From contig CASELQ010000003.1 of NCBI GenBank assembly GCA_949288785.1, positions 1-64,000 of the forward strand: a stretch of 64,000 nucleotides of DNA. Direction: 5' to 3'. The position numbers and the translations under genes were made by a program. The notes beneath the pieces are model-generated. The model saw only the letters and a program-made list of their open reading frames with translations, searched no databases and was not told the origin of the DNA. Position 1 is the stretch's first letter, and the number at the start of each line of letters is the position of its first letter. This stretch comes from an uncultured Eubacteriales bacterium (lineage in GTDB: Bacteria > Bacillota > Clostridia > Christensenellales > Borkfalkiaceae). Positions 8,202 through 18,654 of this stretch are shown one piece after another.

Positions 8202-8953
8202 CTGTTTAATTCCTTCCAGATTTTTTCAAACCAGCCGCTGAAATCCGGGCTTTCCCTTCTGCGAAGGGGAGAGGTGCCCGCAATCTTTGGCCTGTGAATA
8301 GATTTTACCCTTGCAGGTCTATCGGAAAGCACTACAATTATGTCAGACATAGATATTGCTTCCGAGATGTCGTGCGTTACGAGTACGGCCGTTTTGTTCT
8401 CTGCCTTTATAATTTTATATACGTCGTCGCATACCGCAAGGCGGGTCTGATAGTCAAGGGCGGAAAACGGTTCGTCCAAAAGCAACAGGCGGGGTTTGGG
8501 CGCCAGCGTGCGGATAAGTGCGGCGCGCTGGCGCATTCCTCCCGAGAGCTGGTCGGGGTAATTTTTTGCAAAAGACTTCAATCCGTATTTTTCAAGGAGG
8601 GAAAGGGCGTATTTTTTGTGCTCCTCGTCGTTCATCTTTTTTACTTCGAGAGGCAGGAATACGTTCTGTTCTATGGTCCTCCACGGGAACAGCTGGTCTT
8701 TTTGCAGCATATATCCGAGTTCCGCGGAATGTTTTCTTATGGGCGTGCCGTCTATAAGCACTTCTCCGCCTGTGGGTTTTATGAGTCCCGCTATAATTGA
8801 CAATACCGTCGTTTTTCCGCACCCGGAAGGTCCGATAAGAGATAAAAATTCTCCTTCGCCGCATTCCATATTCAGGTTCTTTATCGCAGTGATTTCGTCT
8901 TTTTGCGTCTGGTATTTCATAGATATGTCTTTTAGTTCCAAAAGTTTTTTCAT
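8198..8953 (-). CDS. ABC transporter ATP-binding protein, NitT/TauT (SsuB) type
   Basis: Energises the importer encoded around it. Numbered from the chosen ATG at 8953 (251 residues), Walker A is GPSGCGKT at 41-48, followed by a Q-loop, the signature LSGGMRQR and Walker B LLLLDEPFSALD, then the H-loop VLVTHD. This start is preferred to an upstream TTG at 9001 because it gives the normal family N-terminus (KKLLELKDIS) and avoids overlap with the binding-protein gene, although the ribosome binding site is poor. Confidence 0.93.
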   Translation of the reverse strand: MKKLLELKDISMKYQTQKDEITAIKNLNMECGEGEFLSLIGPSGCGKTTVLSIIAGLIKPTGGEVLIDGTPIRKHSAELGYMLQKDQLFPWRTIEQNVFLPLEVKKMNDEEHKKYALSLLEKYGLKSFAKNYPDQLSGGMRQRAALIRTLAPKPRLLLLDEPFSALDYQTRLAVCDDVYKIIKAENKTAVLVTHDISEAISMSDIIVVLSDRPARVKSIHRPKIAGTSPLRRRESPDFSGWFEKIWKELNR

Positions 8954-8978
8954 CTCTTTGTCCGCCGTAATTTTATTT

Positions 8979-9968
8979 TCAGCCGAATATCTCCTCGGCA
9001 ATGCTGTTGTCCACTATATCGCCGAAAGGCACTCTCGCACTTAGTTCGCCGGAGGCTTTCATTATATCCTGCAACCTTGTAAAGCCGGCTTCGGTCGCCT
9101 GCAAATCGTTTTTCCAGGCCTCAATTCCCTTGTAACTTTTAAGCGAAGTTTCTATCGATTTAATGCTGGTGGAGGGAAATTGCTTTACTATTGCCTCCGC
9201 AACTTCCAGTTCGGAATGTTCCGCCATAAATTCATGCGCCTTTTTAAGTGCCCGCATAAAAGCTTTAAGGGTATCCCGGTTTTCTTCTATATAACTGCCC
9301 AGCGCTATGAAAGAGGTATAGGGAATATCGCCGCCTTGCTCTCCCACGCTTGCAACTATATGCCACGTTCCTTCCTGCTCGTATTCAGATGCGGTGGGTT
9401 CAAAAACCGTGCAGTAATCTGCCGTTCCGCCTATAAAAGCGCTGGTCATGAGATTGAATTCCACGTCGAAATTAAGCGTGTAATCAACGTTATTTTTCAT
9501 ACCGAGTTCGCCCAAAATGTATTCGAAGGTCATTGCCGGCACGCCGCCTATTCGTCCGGCGAGTATCTCTTTGCCTTTAAGGTCGGTCCACTCGAAATCG
9601 GGTTCTTCGTTACGGGAAACGAGGAAAGACCCGTCTCTTTGAGTCAGCTGCCCGAAAACTTTGGGATAATCGGCCTTGTTCTGATTATATACGTATATGA
9701 CCGTTTCGGGGCCCATAAGACCTATGTCCGCAGAGCCGGAGAGCACGGCAGTCATGGAATTATCCGCGCCGCCGCCGTTGGTAAGACTTATTTCAATGCC
9801 TTCCTCTTCGAAATATCCCTGCTCAATGGCTAGGTACAGCGGCGCATAGAACACCGAATGAGTTACTTCGTTCAGTTCGATTTTTTTAAGCCCGTCGTTA
9901 TCGTCGCACGCCGAAAGCGGCAGCGCGAGAGTAATGACGGAAAGTGTTAAAGCAAGTAATTTTTTCAT
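8979..9968 (-). CDS. ABC transporter substrate-binding lipoprotein, NMT1/SsuA-like
   Basis: Captures the ligand outside the membrane. The N-terminus is a lipoprotein signal peptide: basic MKK, hydrophobic core and lipobox LSAC with Cys21 as the lipidation site. The mature part has the NMT1/THI5 periplasmic fold pattern (FYAPLYLAIEQGYFEEEGI..., then GADNSMTAVLSGSADIGLMGPE). GGAG precedes the ATG at 9968. First gene of a three-gene importer. NMT1-type proteins bind thiamine pyrimidine, sulfonates or nitrate-like ligands; no thiamine riboswitch was seen in the leader, so the substrate is left open. Confidence 0.9.
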   Translation of the reverse strand: MKKLLALTLSVITLALPLSACDDNDGLKKIELNEVTHSVFYAPLYLAIEQGYFEEEGIEISLTNGGGADNSMTAVLSGSADIGLMGPETVIYVYNQNKADYPKVFGQLTQRDGSFLVSRNEEPDFEWTDLKGKEILAGRIGGVPAMTFEYILGELGMKNNVDYTLNFDVEFNLMTSAFIGGTADYCTVFEPTASEYEQEGTWHIVASVGEQGGDIPYTSFIALGSYIEENRDTLKAFMRALKKAHEFMAEHSELEVAEAIVKQFPSTSIKSIETSLKSYKGIEAWKNDLQATEAGFTRLQDIMKASGELSARVPFGDIVDNSIAEEIFG

Positions 9969-10001
9969 GTAAAATCTCCGTATTTAATGAGTTTATAATT
10001 T

Positions 10002-10031
10002 ATTTTATGAAAAAAACGCCTTATTTGACAA
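10002..10031 (-). promoter_or_regulatory. Sigma-A-type promoter of the ABC importer
   Basis: Read on the minus strand: TTGTCA (10031-10026), 18-base spacer, TAAAAT (10007-10002). It sits about 35 bases before the binding-protein ATG and is divergent from the valS promoter. Confidence 0.55.
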
Positions 10032-10047
10032 TGACCGCCGCAATAAT

Positions 10048-10077
10048 TTGACTTTTATACCCGCTATAAAGTATAAT
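10048..10077 (+). promoter_or_regulatory. Sigma-A-type promoter of valS
   Basis: TTGACT (10048-10053), 18-base spacer, TATAAT (10072-10077). The resulting leader is only about 26 bases, too short for a T-box riboswitch, which many Firmicute valS genes carry. Confidence 0.7.
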
Positions 10078-10109
10078 TGAAAGCGTTCAGGATAAAGGAG
10101 TAACTCTTT

Positions 10110-12734
10110 ATGGATATGGCAAAAACTTATAATCCTTCCGAATTCGAGAAAGATATTTATAAGGACTGGGAGGAGAAAGGTTATTTCAAGGCAAAGGTGG
10201 ACCCTAATAAGTTACCGTTCACTATAGTAATACCGCCTCCCAACATAACCGGGCAGCTGCACATGGGGCACGCGCTCGATGAAACTTTGCAGGATACGCT
10301 CATAAGGTTTAAAAGGATGCAGGGTTACAGCGCCCTTTGGCTGCCCGGCACCGATCACGCGTCTATAGCCACCGAAGTAAAGATAGTCGAGCAGCTCGTT
10401 GCCGAGGGGCTTACCAAAAAGGACGTGGGGAGAGAAGGGTTTCTTGACAGGGCGTGGAAATGGAAAGAAAAATACGGCGGAAGAATTGTGGAGCAGTTAA
10501 AACTGCTCGGTTCTTCGTGCGACTGGTCCCGCCTTGCCTTCACCATGGATGAAAGGTGTTCCCGCGCCGTGAGAGAAGTTTTTGTCAATCTCTATGATAA
10601 AGGGCTGATATACAGGGGGAACCGCATAATAAACTGGTGCCCGGACTGCAAGACCGCCCTTTCGGACGCGGAAGTGGAATACTCGGAAGAGGACAGCCAT
10701 CTCTGGTACATAAAATACCCCGTAAAGGACTCCGATGAGTTTGTGGTGGTAGCCACGTCCCGCCCGGAAACCATGTTCGGGGATACTGCAGTGGCGGTAA
10801 ACCCCAAGGACAAACGCTATTCGCGGCTGAAAGGCAAAACTCTTATTCTTCCGCTGGTGCAAAGGGAAATCCCCGTGGTGTTTGACGACTATGTGGAACC
10901 CGAATTCGGTACCGGCGCGGTAAAAATAACGCCCGCTCACGACCCCAACGACTTCGAGGTGGGGCTGCGCCATTCTCTGCCCGTTATACGGGTGATAAAC
11001 GACGACGGCACCATGAACGAGAGCGCCGGCAAATATAACGGTATGAACGCTATGGAATGCAGGGAAAAGGCGGTGGAGGAACTTAAAAGCTTAGGGCTTT
11101 TGGAAAAAATCGAGCCGCTGCACCACAGCGTAGGGCATTGTTACAGATGCGGGCACACGGTTGAGCCGTTGGTTTCAAAACAGTGGTTCGTAAAAATGAA
11201 ACCGCTTGCCGCCCCGGCGATTGAGGCGGTGAGAAAAAGAAAAGTGCGGTTTATCCCCGAGCGCTTTTCCAAAATCTACTTTAACTGGATGAACGACATA
11301 CGCGACTGGTGTATTTCCAGGCAGTTGTGGTGGGGGCACAGGATCCCGGCGTTTTATTGCGACGGCTGCGGGGAGATGACCATAAGCAAGACCGATATAA
11401 AGACCTGCCCAAAGTGCGGCGCACCCGTAAGGCAGGATGAGGACGTGCTTGACACCTGGTTTTCTTCCGCATTGTGGCCGTTTTCCACGCTTGGTTATCC
11501 GGACGTTACCGAGGACCTGAATTATTTTTATCCTACGGACGTGCTCGTAACGGGTTACGACATAATATTTTTCTGGGTTGCCCGTATGATCTTTTCAGGT
11601 CTTGAACATATGAAACGTATTCCGTTTAAGGACGTGCTTATCCACGGGCTGGTAAGGGACGCGCAGGGCAGAAAAATGAGCAAATCTCTCGGCAACGGCA
11701 TAGACCCTACCGAAGTGATAGCAAAGTACGGCGCGGATACGCTCAGGTTTTCGCTCATCAACGGAGTTGCCGCGGGGAGCGATATGCGTTTTTCGGACGA
11801 AAAGGTGGAAGGCGCAAGGAACTTCATGAATAAAATATGGAACGCTTCGCGCTTTGTGTTGCTCAACGCCGAGAACAGAGATGTGCCGGAAATAGGGCGG
11901 TGCAGGCTTTCGGTTGCGGATAAGTGGATACTTACAAAACTCAATAAACTGGTTAAAGAAGTTACCGTAAATATGGAAAAATACGAAATGGGCGTGGCGC
12001 TTTCCAACCTTTACGATTTTGTGTGGAGCGATTTCTGCGACTGGTACATTGAGCTCACCAAGCCCGTGCTTTACGGAGAGGACGAGAAGAAAGCGGCGGA
12101 TACCGTAGGGGTTTTGATGTATGTGCTGGAATGTATATTAAAGCTTATGCACCCGTTTATACCGTTTATAACCGAAAAGATATACAGGAGCATACCGGGC
12201 AAGACTTCGTCAATAATGATCGAGGAATTCCCGCGGTATAATTCGCACCTTAACTATTTTGCGAGCGTTAAGGAGATAGAGCTGATAAAAGACGTTATAA
12301 AGAGCGTGCGCAACATAAAATCGCAGACGGGCGCCCAGCCATCCAAAAAGGTAAACCTGTACGTTAATACCGAACAGGTAAAGACTTTTAAGAATAATGC
12401 GGCGGTCATCAGGCGGCTTGCGGGCGTTTCGGAAATAAAGTTTGTTTCCGGCAAGGAGGAGTTAAGCGAGAAGGTGATCGCGCAGGTGATTGATCGCGCC
12501 GAACTCTATATTCCGCTCGGCGAACTTGTGGACTTTGAAAAGGAACTTGCGCGGCTAAAAAAAGAGCTTGAAAACGTGGAGAACGAAATAGCCCGCGCAG
12601 GCGGGAAACTTTCCAATAGCGGTTTTTTGGAAAAAGCGCCCAAAGCGCTTGTTGACGCCGAAAAGGTTAAAATGGATAAATATCTTGACATGAGAAAGAA
12701 ATTATTAAAGCAGATAGAAGATTTATCAAATTAA
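10110..12734 (+). CDS. valS: Valyl-tRNA synthetase
   Basis: Charges tRNA-Val with valine. The 874-residue protein is a class I synthetase with the ATP-binding HMGH at 51-54, a CP1 editing domain, zinc-knuckle Cys pairs (CPDC, CDGC, CPKC), the KMSKSLGNG loop and a C-terminal Lys/Glu-rich coiled coil characteristic of bacterial ValRS. AAGGAG lies nine bases before the ATG; an alternative ATG is two codons downstream. It is monocistronic, with its own promoter and a strong terminator. A tRNA-Val gene is present in the same window. Confidence 0.97.
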   Translation: MDMAKTYNPSEFEKDIYKDWEEKGYFKAKVDPNKLPFTIVIPPPNITGQLHMGHALDETLQDTLIRFKRMQGYSALWLPGTDHASIATEVKIVEQLVAEGLTKKDVGREGFLDRAWKWKEKYGGRIVEQLKLLGSSCDWSRLAFTMDERCSRAVREVFVNLYDKGLIYRGNRIINWCPDCKTALSDAEVEYSEEDSHLWYIKYPVKDSDEFVVVATSRPETMFGDTAVAVNPKDKRYSRLKGKTLILPLVQREIPVVFDDYVEPEFGTGAVKITPAHDPNDFEVGLRHSLPVIRVINDDGTMNESAGKYNGMNAMECREKAVEELKSLGLLEKIEPLHHSVGHCYRCGHTVEPLVSKQWFVKMKPLAAPAIEAVRKRKVRFIPERFSKIYFNWMNDIRDWCISRQLWWGHRIPAFYCDGCGEMTISKTDIKTCPKCGAPVRQDEDVLDTWFSSALWPFSTLGYPDVTEDLNYFYPTDVLVTGYDIIFFWVARMIFSGLEHMKRIPFKDVLIHGLVRDAQGRKMSKSLGNGIDPTEVIAKYGADTLRFSLINGVAAGSDMRFSDEKVEGARNFMNKIWNASRFVLLNAENRDVPEIGRCRLSVADKWILTKLNKLVKEVTVNMEKYEMGVALSNLYDFVWSDFCDWYIELTKPVLYGEDEKKAADTVGVLMYVLECILKLMHPFIPFITEKIYRSIPGKTSSIMIEEFPRYNSHLNYFASVKEIELIKDVIKSVRNIKSQTGAQPSKKVNLYVNTEQVKTFKNNAAVIRRLAGVSEIKFVSGKEELSEKVIAQVIDRAELYIPLGELVDFEKELARLKKELENVENEIARAGGKLSNSGFLEKAPKALVDAEKVKMDKYLDMRKKLLKQIEDLSN

Positions 12735-12740
12735 CTTAAC

Positions 12741-12769
12741 AAAGAAGCCCGGACCGCCCGGGCTTCTTT
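12741..12769 (+). terminator. Intrinsic terminator of valS
   Basis: AAAGAAGCCCGG (12741-12752) pairs exactly with CCGGGCTTCTTT (12758-12769) around a five-base loop, seven bases after the valS stop. Confidence 0.85.
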
Positions 12770-12856
12770 CATAATTTTTAGTATTGGCAATAAAGTAAAA
12801 TGTATCTTTATTTTATATTTTTTGCGTAAAATTTGCTAAAAACCGGAAAAGTCATA

Positions 12857-12885
12857 TTGACAAAACAATGATTATATATTAAAAT
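12857..12885 (+). promoter_or_regulatory. Sigma-A-type promoter of the pgi-glg operon
   Basis: TTGACA (12857-12862), 17-base spacer, TAAAAT (12880-12885), about 50 bases before the pgi start. The surrounding 90 bases are very AT-rich. No other convincing promoter is visible inside the operon, whose largest gap is 84 bases. Confidence 0.7.
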
Positions 12886-12936
12886 ATATTATAAATAATA
12901 ATACATTATACATATTAAACGTGAAGGAGATTTTTT

Positions 12937-14361
12937 ATGAACAACGCCTGGCGCAAAAGCATGCAGCTAAAATTTGACTATAATAATATGATGAAAGCGT
13001 TCATCGGCGAAGAAGGATTTACCGAGGCTGAAATCAAATCTAATACGGACTTGGCAAAATCGGCATTTGAAACCGTTGCGGCAAACCGCGGCAAGGGCAT
13101 GATGGGTTGGACGGAACTTCCATATAATCAAAAAGAAACAGTAGAAGACATAATCGCAACCGCAAAAGAGATAAAAAAGCGGTTCGATAACTTTGTGGTG
13201 CTCGGCATTGGCGGTTCGGCGCTGGGACCTACCGCGGTTTTTCAGGCGCTTTGCCATTTAAGGCATAACGAACTGCCCCGGTCAAAGAGAAAATTCCCCA
13301 AACTTTACGTGGAGGACAACGTGGACCCGGAAAGGATGGCAGCGCTTTTAGACGTTATAGACCTTGAAAAGACGGTGTTTAACGTAATAACAAAGAGCGG
13401 CGCCACTTCGGAAACCATGTCCCAGTACCTTATAATAACCGATATGTTAAAGGCGCGGTTCGGGGATAAGGCGAAAGAGCACATGATAACCACCACTTCC
13501 GAAAGCAGGGGGAACCTTATTAAACTTGCACAAAAAGAGGGGCTTAAAACCTTTTATATCCCGGACGGAGTGGGCGGTAGATTTTCCGAACTCAGCCCCG
13601 TGGGGCTGCTGCCCGCCGCAGTGGTCGGGATAGATATAAAGGCAATGCTCTCGGGCGCCGCCTATATGGACAAGATCTGCATGAGAAAGGACTTAAAGAA
13701 AAATCCCGCGCTTTTATCTGCGCTTTTACAGTATCTTGCCATGAAAAAGGGCAAAAACATCTCGGTCATGATGCCTTATGCGGACAGTCTGAAATATATT
13801 GCGGACTGGTATTGCCAGCTTTGGGCGGAAAGCCTCGGCAAAGCCGCGGATAAAAAGGGCAACCCGGCATTCACCGGGCAAACGCCCGTAAAGGCGCTCG
13901 GGGTAACCGACCAGCATTCCCAGGTGCAGTTATACAGAGAGGGCCCGTTTGACAAGGTTATAACGATAATCGGCGTGGAAAAGTTCAGAAATGAGGTGGA
14001 GATAAGCCGCGGGTGCGAAGAGTTCCCGGACGTGAATTTTTTATGCGGGCACACCATGGGCGAACTCATAAACACCGAGCGCGTTGCCACAGAATACGCG
14101 CTTGCCACGGCGGGCCGGCTTAACCACACCATACTTTTGCCGGAAGTAAACGCATTCACGGTTGGCGAACTCTTATATATGTTTGAAATGGAAACGGCAT
14201 TCTGCGGCGAGATGCTGGGGATAGACACCTATAATCAGCCGGGCGTGGAAGGCGGCAAAAACGCTACCTACGCGCTTTTCGGAAGAAAGGGATATGAACA
14301 GACCTTAAAGGAGATGCAAAGCGCTCCCGCAAAACAGGAGAAATACACCGTTACCGATTGA
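12937..14361 (+). CDS. pgi: Glucose-6-phosphate isomerase
   Basis: Interconverts glucose-6-phosphate and fructose-6-phosphate in the cytoplasm. The 474 residues include the sugar-phosphate-binding VLGIGGSALGP block (about 89-99), ITKSGATSET and TDQHSQVQLYREGP, all PGI hallmarks. AAGGAG precedes the ATG by ten bases. As first gene of the glycogen operon it links the central hexose-phosphate pool to storage: it can feed glucose-6-phosphate to synthesis or return breakdown product to glycolysis. A phosphoglucomutase, also needed, is not in the window. Confidence 0.96.
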   Translation: MNNAWRKSMQLKFDYNNMMKAFIGEEGFTEAEIKSNTDLAKSAFETVAANRGKGMMGWTELPYNQKETVEDIIATAKEIKKRFDNFVVLGIGGSALGPTAVFQALCHLRHNELPRSKRKFPKLYVEDNVDPERMAALLDVIDLEKTVFNVITKSGATSETMSQYLIITDMLKARFGDKAKEHMITTTSESRGNLIKLAQKEGLKTFYIPDGVGGRFSELSPVGLLPAAVVGIDIKAMLSGAAYMDKICMRKDLKKNPALLSALLQYLAMKKGKNISVMMPYADSLKYIADWYCQLWAESLGKAADKKGNPAFTGQTPVKALGVTDQHSQVQLYREGPFDKVITIIGVEKFRNEVEISRGCEEFPDVNFLCGHTMGELINTERVATEYALATAGRLNHTILLPEVNAFTVGELLYMFEMETAFCGEMLGIDTYNQPGVEGGKNATYALFGRKGYEQTLKEMQSAPAKQEKYTVTD

Positions 14362-14363
14362 AA

Positions 14364-16253
14364 ATGACTAAACCTACCGTAGCACAAAGCGGAGACGAAC
14401 GGCTTCCGTTATATCTGTTTCATCAGGGGACCAATTACCGCGCCTATGAGTTTATGGGCTCGCACTTTTGCGTTGCGGGCGGAAAGGAGGGCGTGGTATT
14501 CCGTACCTGGGCTCCGCATGCCGACAGCGTGGCGGTAACGGGAGATTTCAACGGCTGGAACGTAAATTCGCACGTAATGCGGCGCATAAGCGAGGAGGGA
14601 GTGTTTGAACTGTTTATAGAGGGGCTGAAAGAATATGATTCATATAAATATGCCGTAAAGCGCGGCGGAAAGATCCTCTATAAAGCAGACCCTTATGCCT
14701 TTCATGCGGAAACGCCTCCGGGCACGGCTTCAAAAGTATATTCTCTTGACGGTTACGCCTGGCAGGACGGGGAGTATATGAAAAACAGGGCGCTGTCTTA
14801 TGATAAGCCCGTGAACATATACGAGGTGAACCTGGGCTCCTGGAAACGGCATAAGGACGGCGGTTATTATACCTATGCAGAATATGCGGGCGAGCTTATA
14901 GACTATGTGATAAAGGCGGGCTACACTCACATAGAACTGATGCCGCTTTCCGAATACCCGTTCGACGGGTCGTGGGGTTATCAGGTTACGGGCTACTATG
15001 CCGTATCTTCGAGGTTCGGGACCCCAAAAGATTTTATGTGTTTTGTGGACGAGTGCCATAAGCGCGGCATAGCGGTAATAATGGACTGGGTGCCCGCGCA
15101 TTTTCCCAAAGACGAGCACGGCCTCTATGAGTTTGACGGGGAGCCGTGTTACGAATATCAGGGTTGGGACAGGCAGGAACACAAGGCGTGGGGAACGCGC
15201 GTGTTTGACTGGGGCAGAAACGAGGTGCAGAGTTTTCTCATTTCTAACGCCATGTTTTTTTTCGACGCGTTTCACATAGACGGGTTAAGGGTGGACGCGG
15301 TCGCCTCTATGCTTTATCTGGACTATGACAGAAAGCCGGGAGAATGGATACCCAACGAGAACGGCGGCAATTATAATCTTCAGGCGATAGCCTTTTTAAA
15401 AAAGCTCAATAAAACGGTGTTCGGCGCATATCCTTTTGCTCTTATGATAGCGGAAGAGTCCACCGCATTTCCCATGATAACAAAGCCTACGGACGCCGGT
15501 GGGCTGGGTTTTAACTACAAATGGAATATGGGCTGGATGAACGACGTGCTTTCCTACATGCAGTGCGACCCGTATTTCAGGGCGGCAAACCACAACAAGA
15601 TAACCTTTTCCATGTTCTATGCGTTCAGCGAAAATTTTATTCTTCCCCTTTCGCATGACGAGGTGGTGCACGGCAAAAAATCGCTTATAGACAAAATGCC
15701 GGGCGATATTTGGGAAAAATTTGCAAATTTAAGGGCGTTTACGGCTTATATGTACGCTCATCCCGGTAAAAAACTTACGTTTATGGGCAACGAGTTCGGG
15801 CAGTTCAAAGAGTGGAATTATACCGAAGGGCTTGAATTTTTTATGCTTGAATTCGATATGCATAATAAACTTTTCAAGTATAATACGGCGGTGAACGGCA
15901 TATATAAAACCACACCCGAATTTTTTGAAATAGAAGATTCCTGGGAAGGGTTCGAGTGGATCTCCGCCGACGAGCGTGATAACAACGTTATTTCGTTCCT
16001 CAGGAAAGACAAAACCGGCGGGCAGACCGCGGTGATAATAAATTTTTCCGGGAGCGATTACTTAAAATATCGGCTGGGGCTTCCTCAGGGAACGTATAAA
16101 TGTATACTTTGCTCGGACGATAAAAAGTACGGCGGCAGCGGAAAAGTTACTAAAAAGACTTTCCGCGCGGTAAAGCGGCGCGCCCACGGGAGAAATTATT
16201 CCGCGCTCATATCACTGCCTAAATTTACGGCGCTCTACTTAAAAAAGCTGTGA
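14364..16253 (+). CDS. glgB: 1,4-alpha-glucan branching enzyme (GH13)
   Basis: Creates alpha-1,6 branches in glycogen by transferring glucan segments. The protein has an N-terminal CBM48-like beta domain (VFRTWAPHADSVAVTGDFNGWN), the GH13 barrel with the nucleophile Asp in GLRVDAVASM, the acid Glu in MIAEESTAF and the third Asp in LSHDEVVHGK, and a C-terminal beta domain; about 630 residues is the usual short-form length. The ATG at 14364 is taken; a TTG at 14358 overlapping the pgi stop is an alternative. Neither has a strong Shine-Dalgarno sequence, so coupling to pgi is likely. Confidence 0.95.
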   Translation: MTKPTVAQSGDERLPLYLFHQGTNYRAYEFMGSHFCVAGGKEGVVFRTWAPHADSVAVTGDFNGWNVNSHVMRRISEEGVFELFIEGLKEYDSYKYAVKRGGKILYKADPYAFHAETPPGTASKVYSLDGYAWQDGEYMKNRALSYDKPVNIYEVNLGSWKRHKDGGYYTYAEYAGELIDYVIKAGYTHIELMPLSEYPFDGSWGYQVTGYYAVSSRFGTPKDFMCFVDECHKRGIAVIMDWVPAHFPKDEHGLYEFDGEPCYEYQGWDRQEHKAWGTRVFDWGRNEVQSFLISNAMFFFDAFHIDGLRVDAVASMLYLDYDRKPGEWIPNENGGNYNLQAIAFLKKLNKTVFGAYPFALMIAEESTAFPMITKPTDAGGLGFNYKWNMGWMNDVLSYMQCDPYFRAANHNKITFSMFYAFSENFILPLSHDEVVHGKKSLIDKMPGDIWEKFANLRAFTAYMYAHPGKKLTFMGNEFGQFKEWNYTEGLEFFMLEFDMHNKLFKYNTAVNGIYKTTPEFFEIEDSWEGFEWISADERDNNVISFLRKDKTGGQTAVIINFSGSDYLKYRLGLPQGTYKCILCSDDKKYGGSGKVTKKTFRAVKRRAHGRNYSALISLPKFTALYLKKL

Positions 16254-16337
16254 ACGGGGCGGCATGAAAAATGCCGGAGGAACAAGTACGGTAATGGACA
16301 AACATAGAACAAATAAAATTTTACGGGAGATATATGT

Positions 16338-17540
16338 ATGGTAAGGAAAAAGAAATGCGTTGCCATGCTGCTTGCCGGCGGGCAGGGCAGCAGGCTGTAT
16401 CCGCTCACGGGCAATATCGCCAAGCCCGCCGTATCGTTCGGCGGAAAATACAGGATAATAGATTTTCCGCTGTCAAACTGCGTTAATTCCGGCATAGACA
16501 CGGTGGGCGTGCTCACGCAGTATCAGCCGCTGGTGCTGAACGATTATATAGGCAACGGCCAGCCTTGGGATTTGGACAGGTCTTTCGGCGGCGCGCACAT
16601 ACTTTCGCCTTATCAGGCAAAGCACTCCTCCGATTGGTATAAAGGCACGGCGAACGCCATTTATCAGAATATCCATTTTATAAAACAGTTCGATCCGGAC
16701 TATGTGCTTATCCTTTCCGGGGACCATATTTATAAGATGAATTATTCCATAATGCTCAACTATCATATATTAAACGATGCGGACTGCACCATTGCCGCCA
16801 TAAACGTGGATAAAAAGGACGCTTCGCGTTTCGGCATACTTAACACGCGGGAAGACGGGTCTGTATATCAGTTTGAGGAAAAACCCGCCGTCCCCAAATC
16901 TACACTTGCCTCCATGGGAATATATGTGTTCACGGCACAAAAACTTTATAAATATCTGGAAGAGGACTGTTCGGACACCAAGTCCTCAAACGATTTCGGG
17001 AAGGACATACTGCCCAAGATGCTGAATGCCGGCGAAAAAATGATGGCTTACGAATTTAACGGCTATTGGAAAGACGTGGGCACCATAGATTCCCTGTACG
17101 AGGCGAATATGGATCTGCTGGGCGACAACCCAAAGTTCAACGTGGCAGATTCCAACTGGAAGATCCAGTCCAGGAGCCCGCTTGCCCCGCCACATTATAT
17201 AGGGGAGCATTCAAAAGTGGGCAACAGCATAATAATGTCCGGCTGCGAGATAGATGGGACCGTTGAAAACTCCGTGCTTGCAAGCAACGTAACGGTAAAG
17301 AGCGGCGCAGTAATAAAGAACAGCATAATAATGGCGGACTGCGTCATAGAAGAAGGCGCCGTGGTGGAATATTCCATTATAGACGAAAGGACAAGCGTGG
17401 GAAAGAACGCCGTGATAGGTGCCGAGCCAGCAGAAAAGCGCAAGATAACCGTGCTGGGCAGAGATATCAATATTCCCGAAGGGGAAAAGGTGGTTGCCGG
17501 CATGATTATAGACGGCGCAAACGGAGGGGAAAAACAATGA
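16338..17540 (+). CDS. glgC: Glucose-1-phosphate adenylyltransferase, catalytic GlgC
   Basis: Makes ADP-glucose from glucose-1-phosphate and ATP, the committed and normally allosterically regulated step of glycogen synthesis. The 400-residue protein has the nucleotidyltransferase core ([14 protein letters not shown], then [19 protein letters not shown], and GDHIYKMNY) and a C-terminal left-handed beta-helix of hexapeptide repeats ending in the usual [15 protein letters not shown] block. GGGAG lies before the ATG. It overlaps glgD by four bases (ATGA), consistent with the GlgC-GlgD heteromeric enzyme known in Firmicutes. Confidence 0.96.
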   Translation: MVRKKKCVAMLLAGGQGSRLYPLTGNIAKPAVSFGGKYRIIDFPLSNCVNSGIDTVGVLTQYQPLVLNDYIGNGQPWDLDRSFGGAHILSPYQAKHSSDWYKGTANAIYQNIHFIKQFDPDYVLILSGDHIYKMNYSIMLNYHILNDADCTIAAINVDKKDASRFGILNTREDGSVYQFEEKPAVPKSTLASMGIYVFTAQKLYKYLEEDCSDTKSSNDFGKDILPKMLNAGEKMMAYEFNGYWKDVGTIDSLYEANMDLLGDNPKFNVADSNWKIQSRSPLAPPHYIGEHSKVGNSIIMSGCEIDGTVENSVLASNVTVKSGAVIKNSIIMADCVIEEGAVVEYSIIDERTSVGKNAVIGAEPAEKRKITVLGRDINIPEGEKVVAGMIIDGANGGEKQ

Positions 17541-18643
17541 GAGCGGTAGGTATAATATTTTCAAACATCCACGACCATAACGTTGCGGAACTTGCCCGCA
17601 TAAGAACGCTCGGTTCAATACCGTTCGGCGGCAGGTACCGTCTTATAGATTTTCCTCTTTCCAACATGGTCAATTCGGGGATAGACACGGTGGGCATAAT
17701 AACAAAGAGCAATTATCAGTCGCTCATGGACCACGTGGGCAGCGGTAAGGACTGGGATCTTGCCAGAAAAGACGGCGGGCTTATTCTTCTGCCGCCATAC
17801 GGGCACGCGGAGAACAGCATGCTTTATAACTCGCGGCTGGAAGCGCTGAAAGGCATAACCAGTTTTCTCTTCCGCGCGGACGAAGATTATGTGGTCATGA
17901 CCGATTGCGACGCGGTCTGCCGCATGAATTATAACGATATAATAGACAATCACATAAAAGAGCACGCCGATATAACCCTGGTATATAAAAAGCGAATGCT
18001 GAACGAGGGAGAGCGTGCCCAGCGGCTGGAAGTTGCCGGGAACAGGGTTACGGGCGTAAACGTAAAGACGGGCGAAGACGGAGAGGAGGCAAATATATTC
18101 GCAAACGTTTTCGTGCTGAAAAAGTCCCTGCTTTTAAGCATAGTGCTGGACAGCATTTCCAGGAACTATTCGCACTTTATGACCGACATAGTGGCAAGAA
18201 ATTTAAACAGTATGCGCATAATAGGATATGAGCACAAGGGTTTTCTTGCGGCAATAACTTCCCTGCAAGCCTATTATGACAGCAATCTTGCCCTGCTTAA
18301 TAAGGAGATAAGAGACGAGATATTCGGCGACAGGAGCGTGTTTACCAAGGTGAGGGACTCTGCGCCCACCAAATACGGGAATTTTGCCGTGGTAAAAAAT
18401 TCCATGATAGCGGACGGCTGCCTTATAGAGGGAGAAGTAGAAAACAGTATACTGTTCAGAAACGTAAAAGTGGGCAGGGGCACCGTGGTGAAAAACAGTA
18501 TAGTGATGCAAAACGCGGTGCTTGGCGAAAATTGTACGCTAAACTGTATAATAACGGATAAAAACGTAACCGTAACGGACAGAAAAGTGCTTTCCGGCAG
18601 CGGCAATCATCCGTTTTATATAAGTAAAGGAATTATGATATAA
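17537..18643 (+). CDS. glgD: GlgD, non-catalytic/regulatory ADP-glucose pyrophosphorylase subunit
   Basis: Paralogue of GlgC that in Bacillus and related Firmicutes forms a more active complex with it. The 368 residues keep the fold but the N-terminal nucleotide loop is degraded: GlgC has [11 protein letters not shown], whereas here it reads [16 protein letters not shown], lacking the glycine-rich ATP-binding loop. The sugar-binding core ([24 protein letters not shown]) and C-terminal beta-helix remain. GGAGGGG precedes the ATG, which overlaps glgC. The degraded loop supports a regulatory rather than catalytic role. Confidence 0.94.
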   Translation: MRAVGIIFSNIHDHNVAELARIRTLGSIPFGGRYRLIDFPLSNMVNSGIDTVGIITKSNYQSLMDHVGSGKDWDLARKDGGLILLPPYGHAENSMLYNSRLEALKGITSFLFRADEDYVVMTDCDAVCRMNYNDIIDNHIKEHADITLVYKKRMLNEGERAQRLEVAGNRVTGVNVKTGEDGEEANIFANVFVLKKSLLLSIVLDSISRNYSHFMTDIVARNLNSMRIIGYEHKGFLAAITSLQAYYDSNLALLNKEIRDEIFGDRSVFTKVRDSAPTKYGNFAVVKNSMIADGCLIEGEVENSILFRNVKVGRGTVVKNSIVMQNAVLGENCTLNCIITDKNVTVTDRKVLSGSGNHPFYISKGIMI

Positions 18644-18654
18644 GGAGAAAAATT

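Noticed and set aside
9969..10109. Thiamine (TPP) riboswitch ahead of the ABC importer
   Set aside because: The 141-base intergenic region lacks the conserved CTGAGA-type core and is nearly filled by two divergent promoters.
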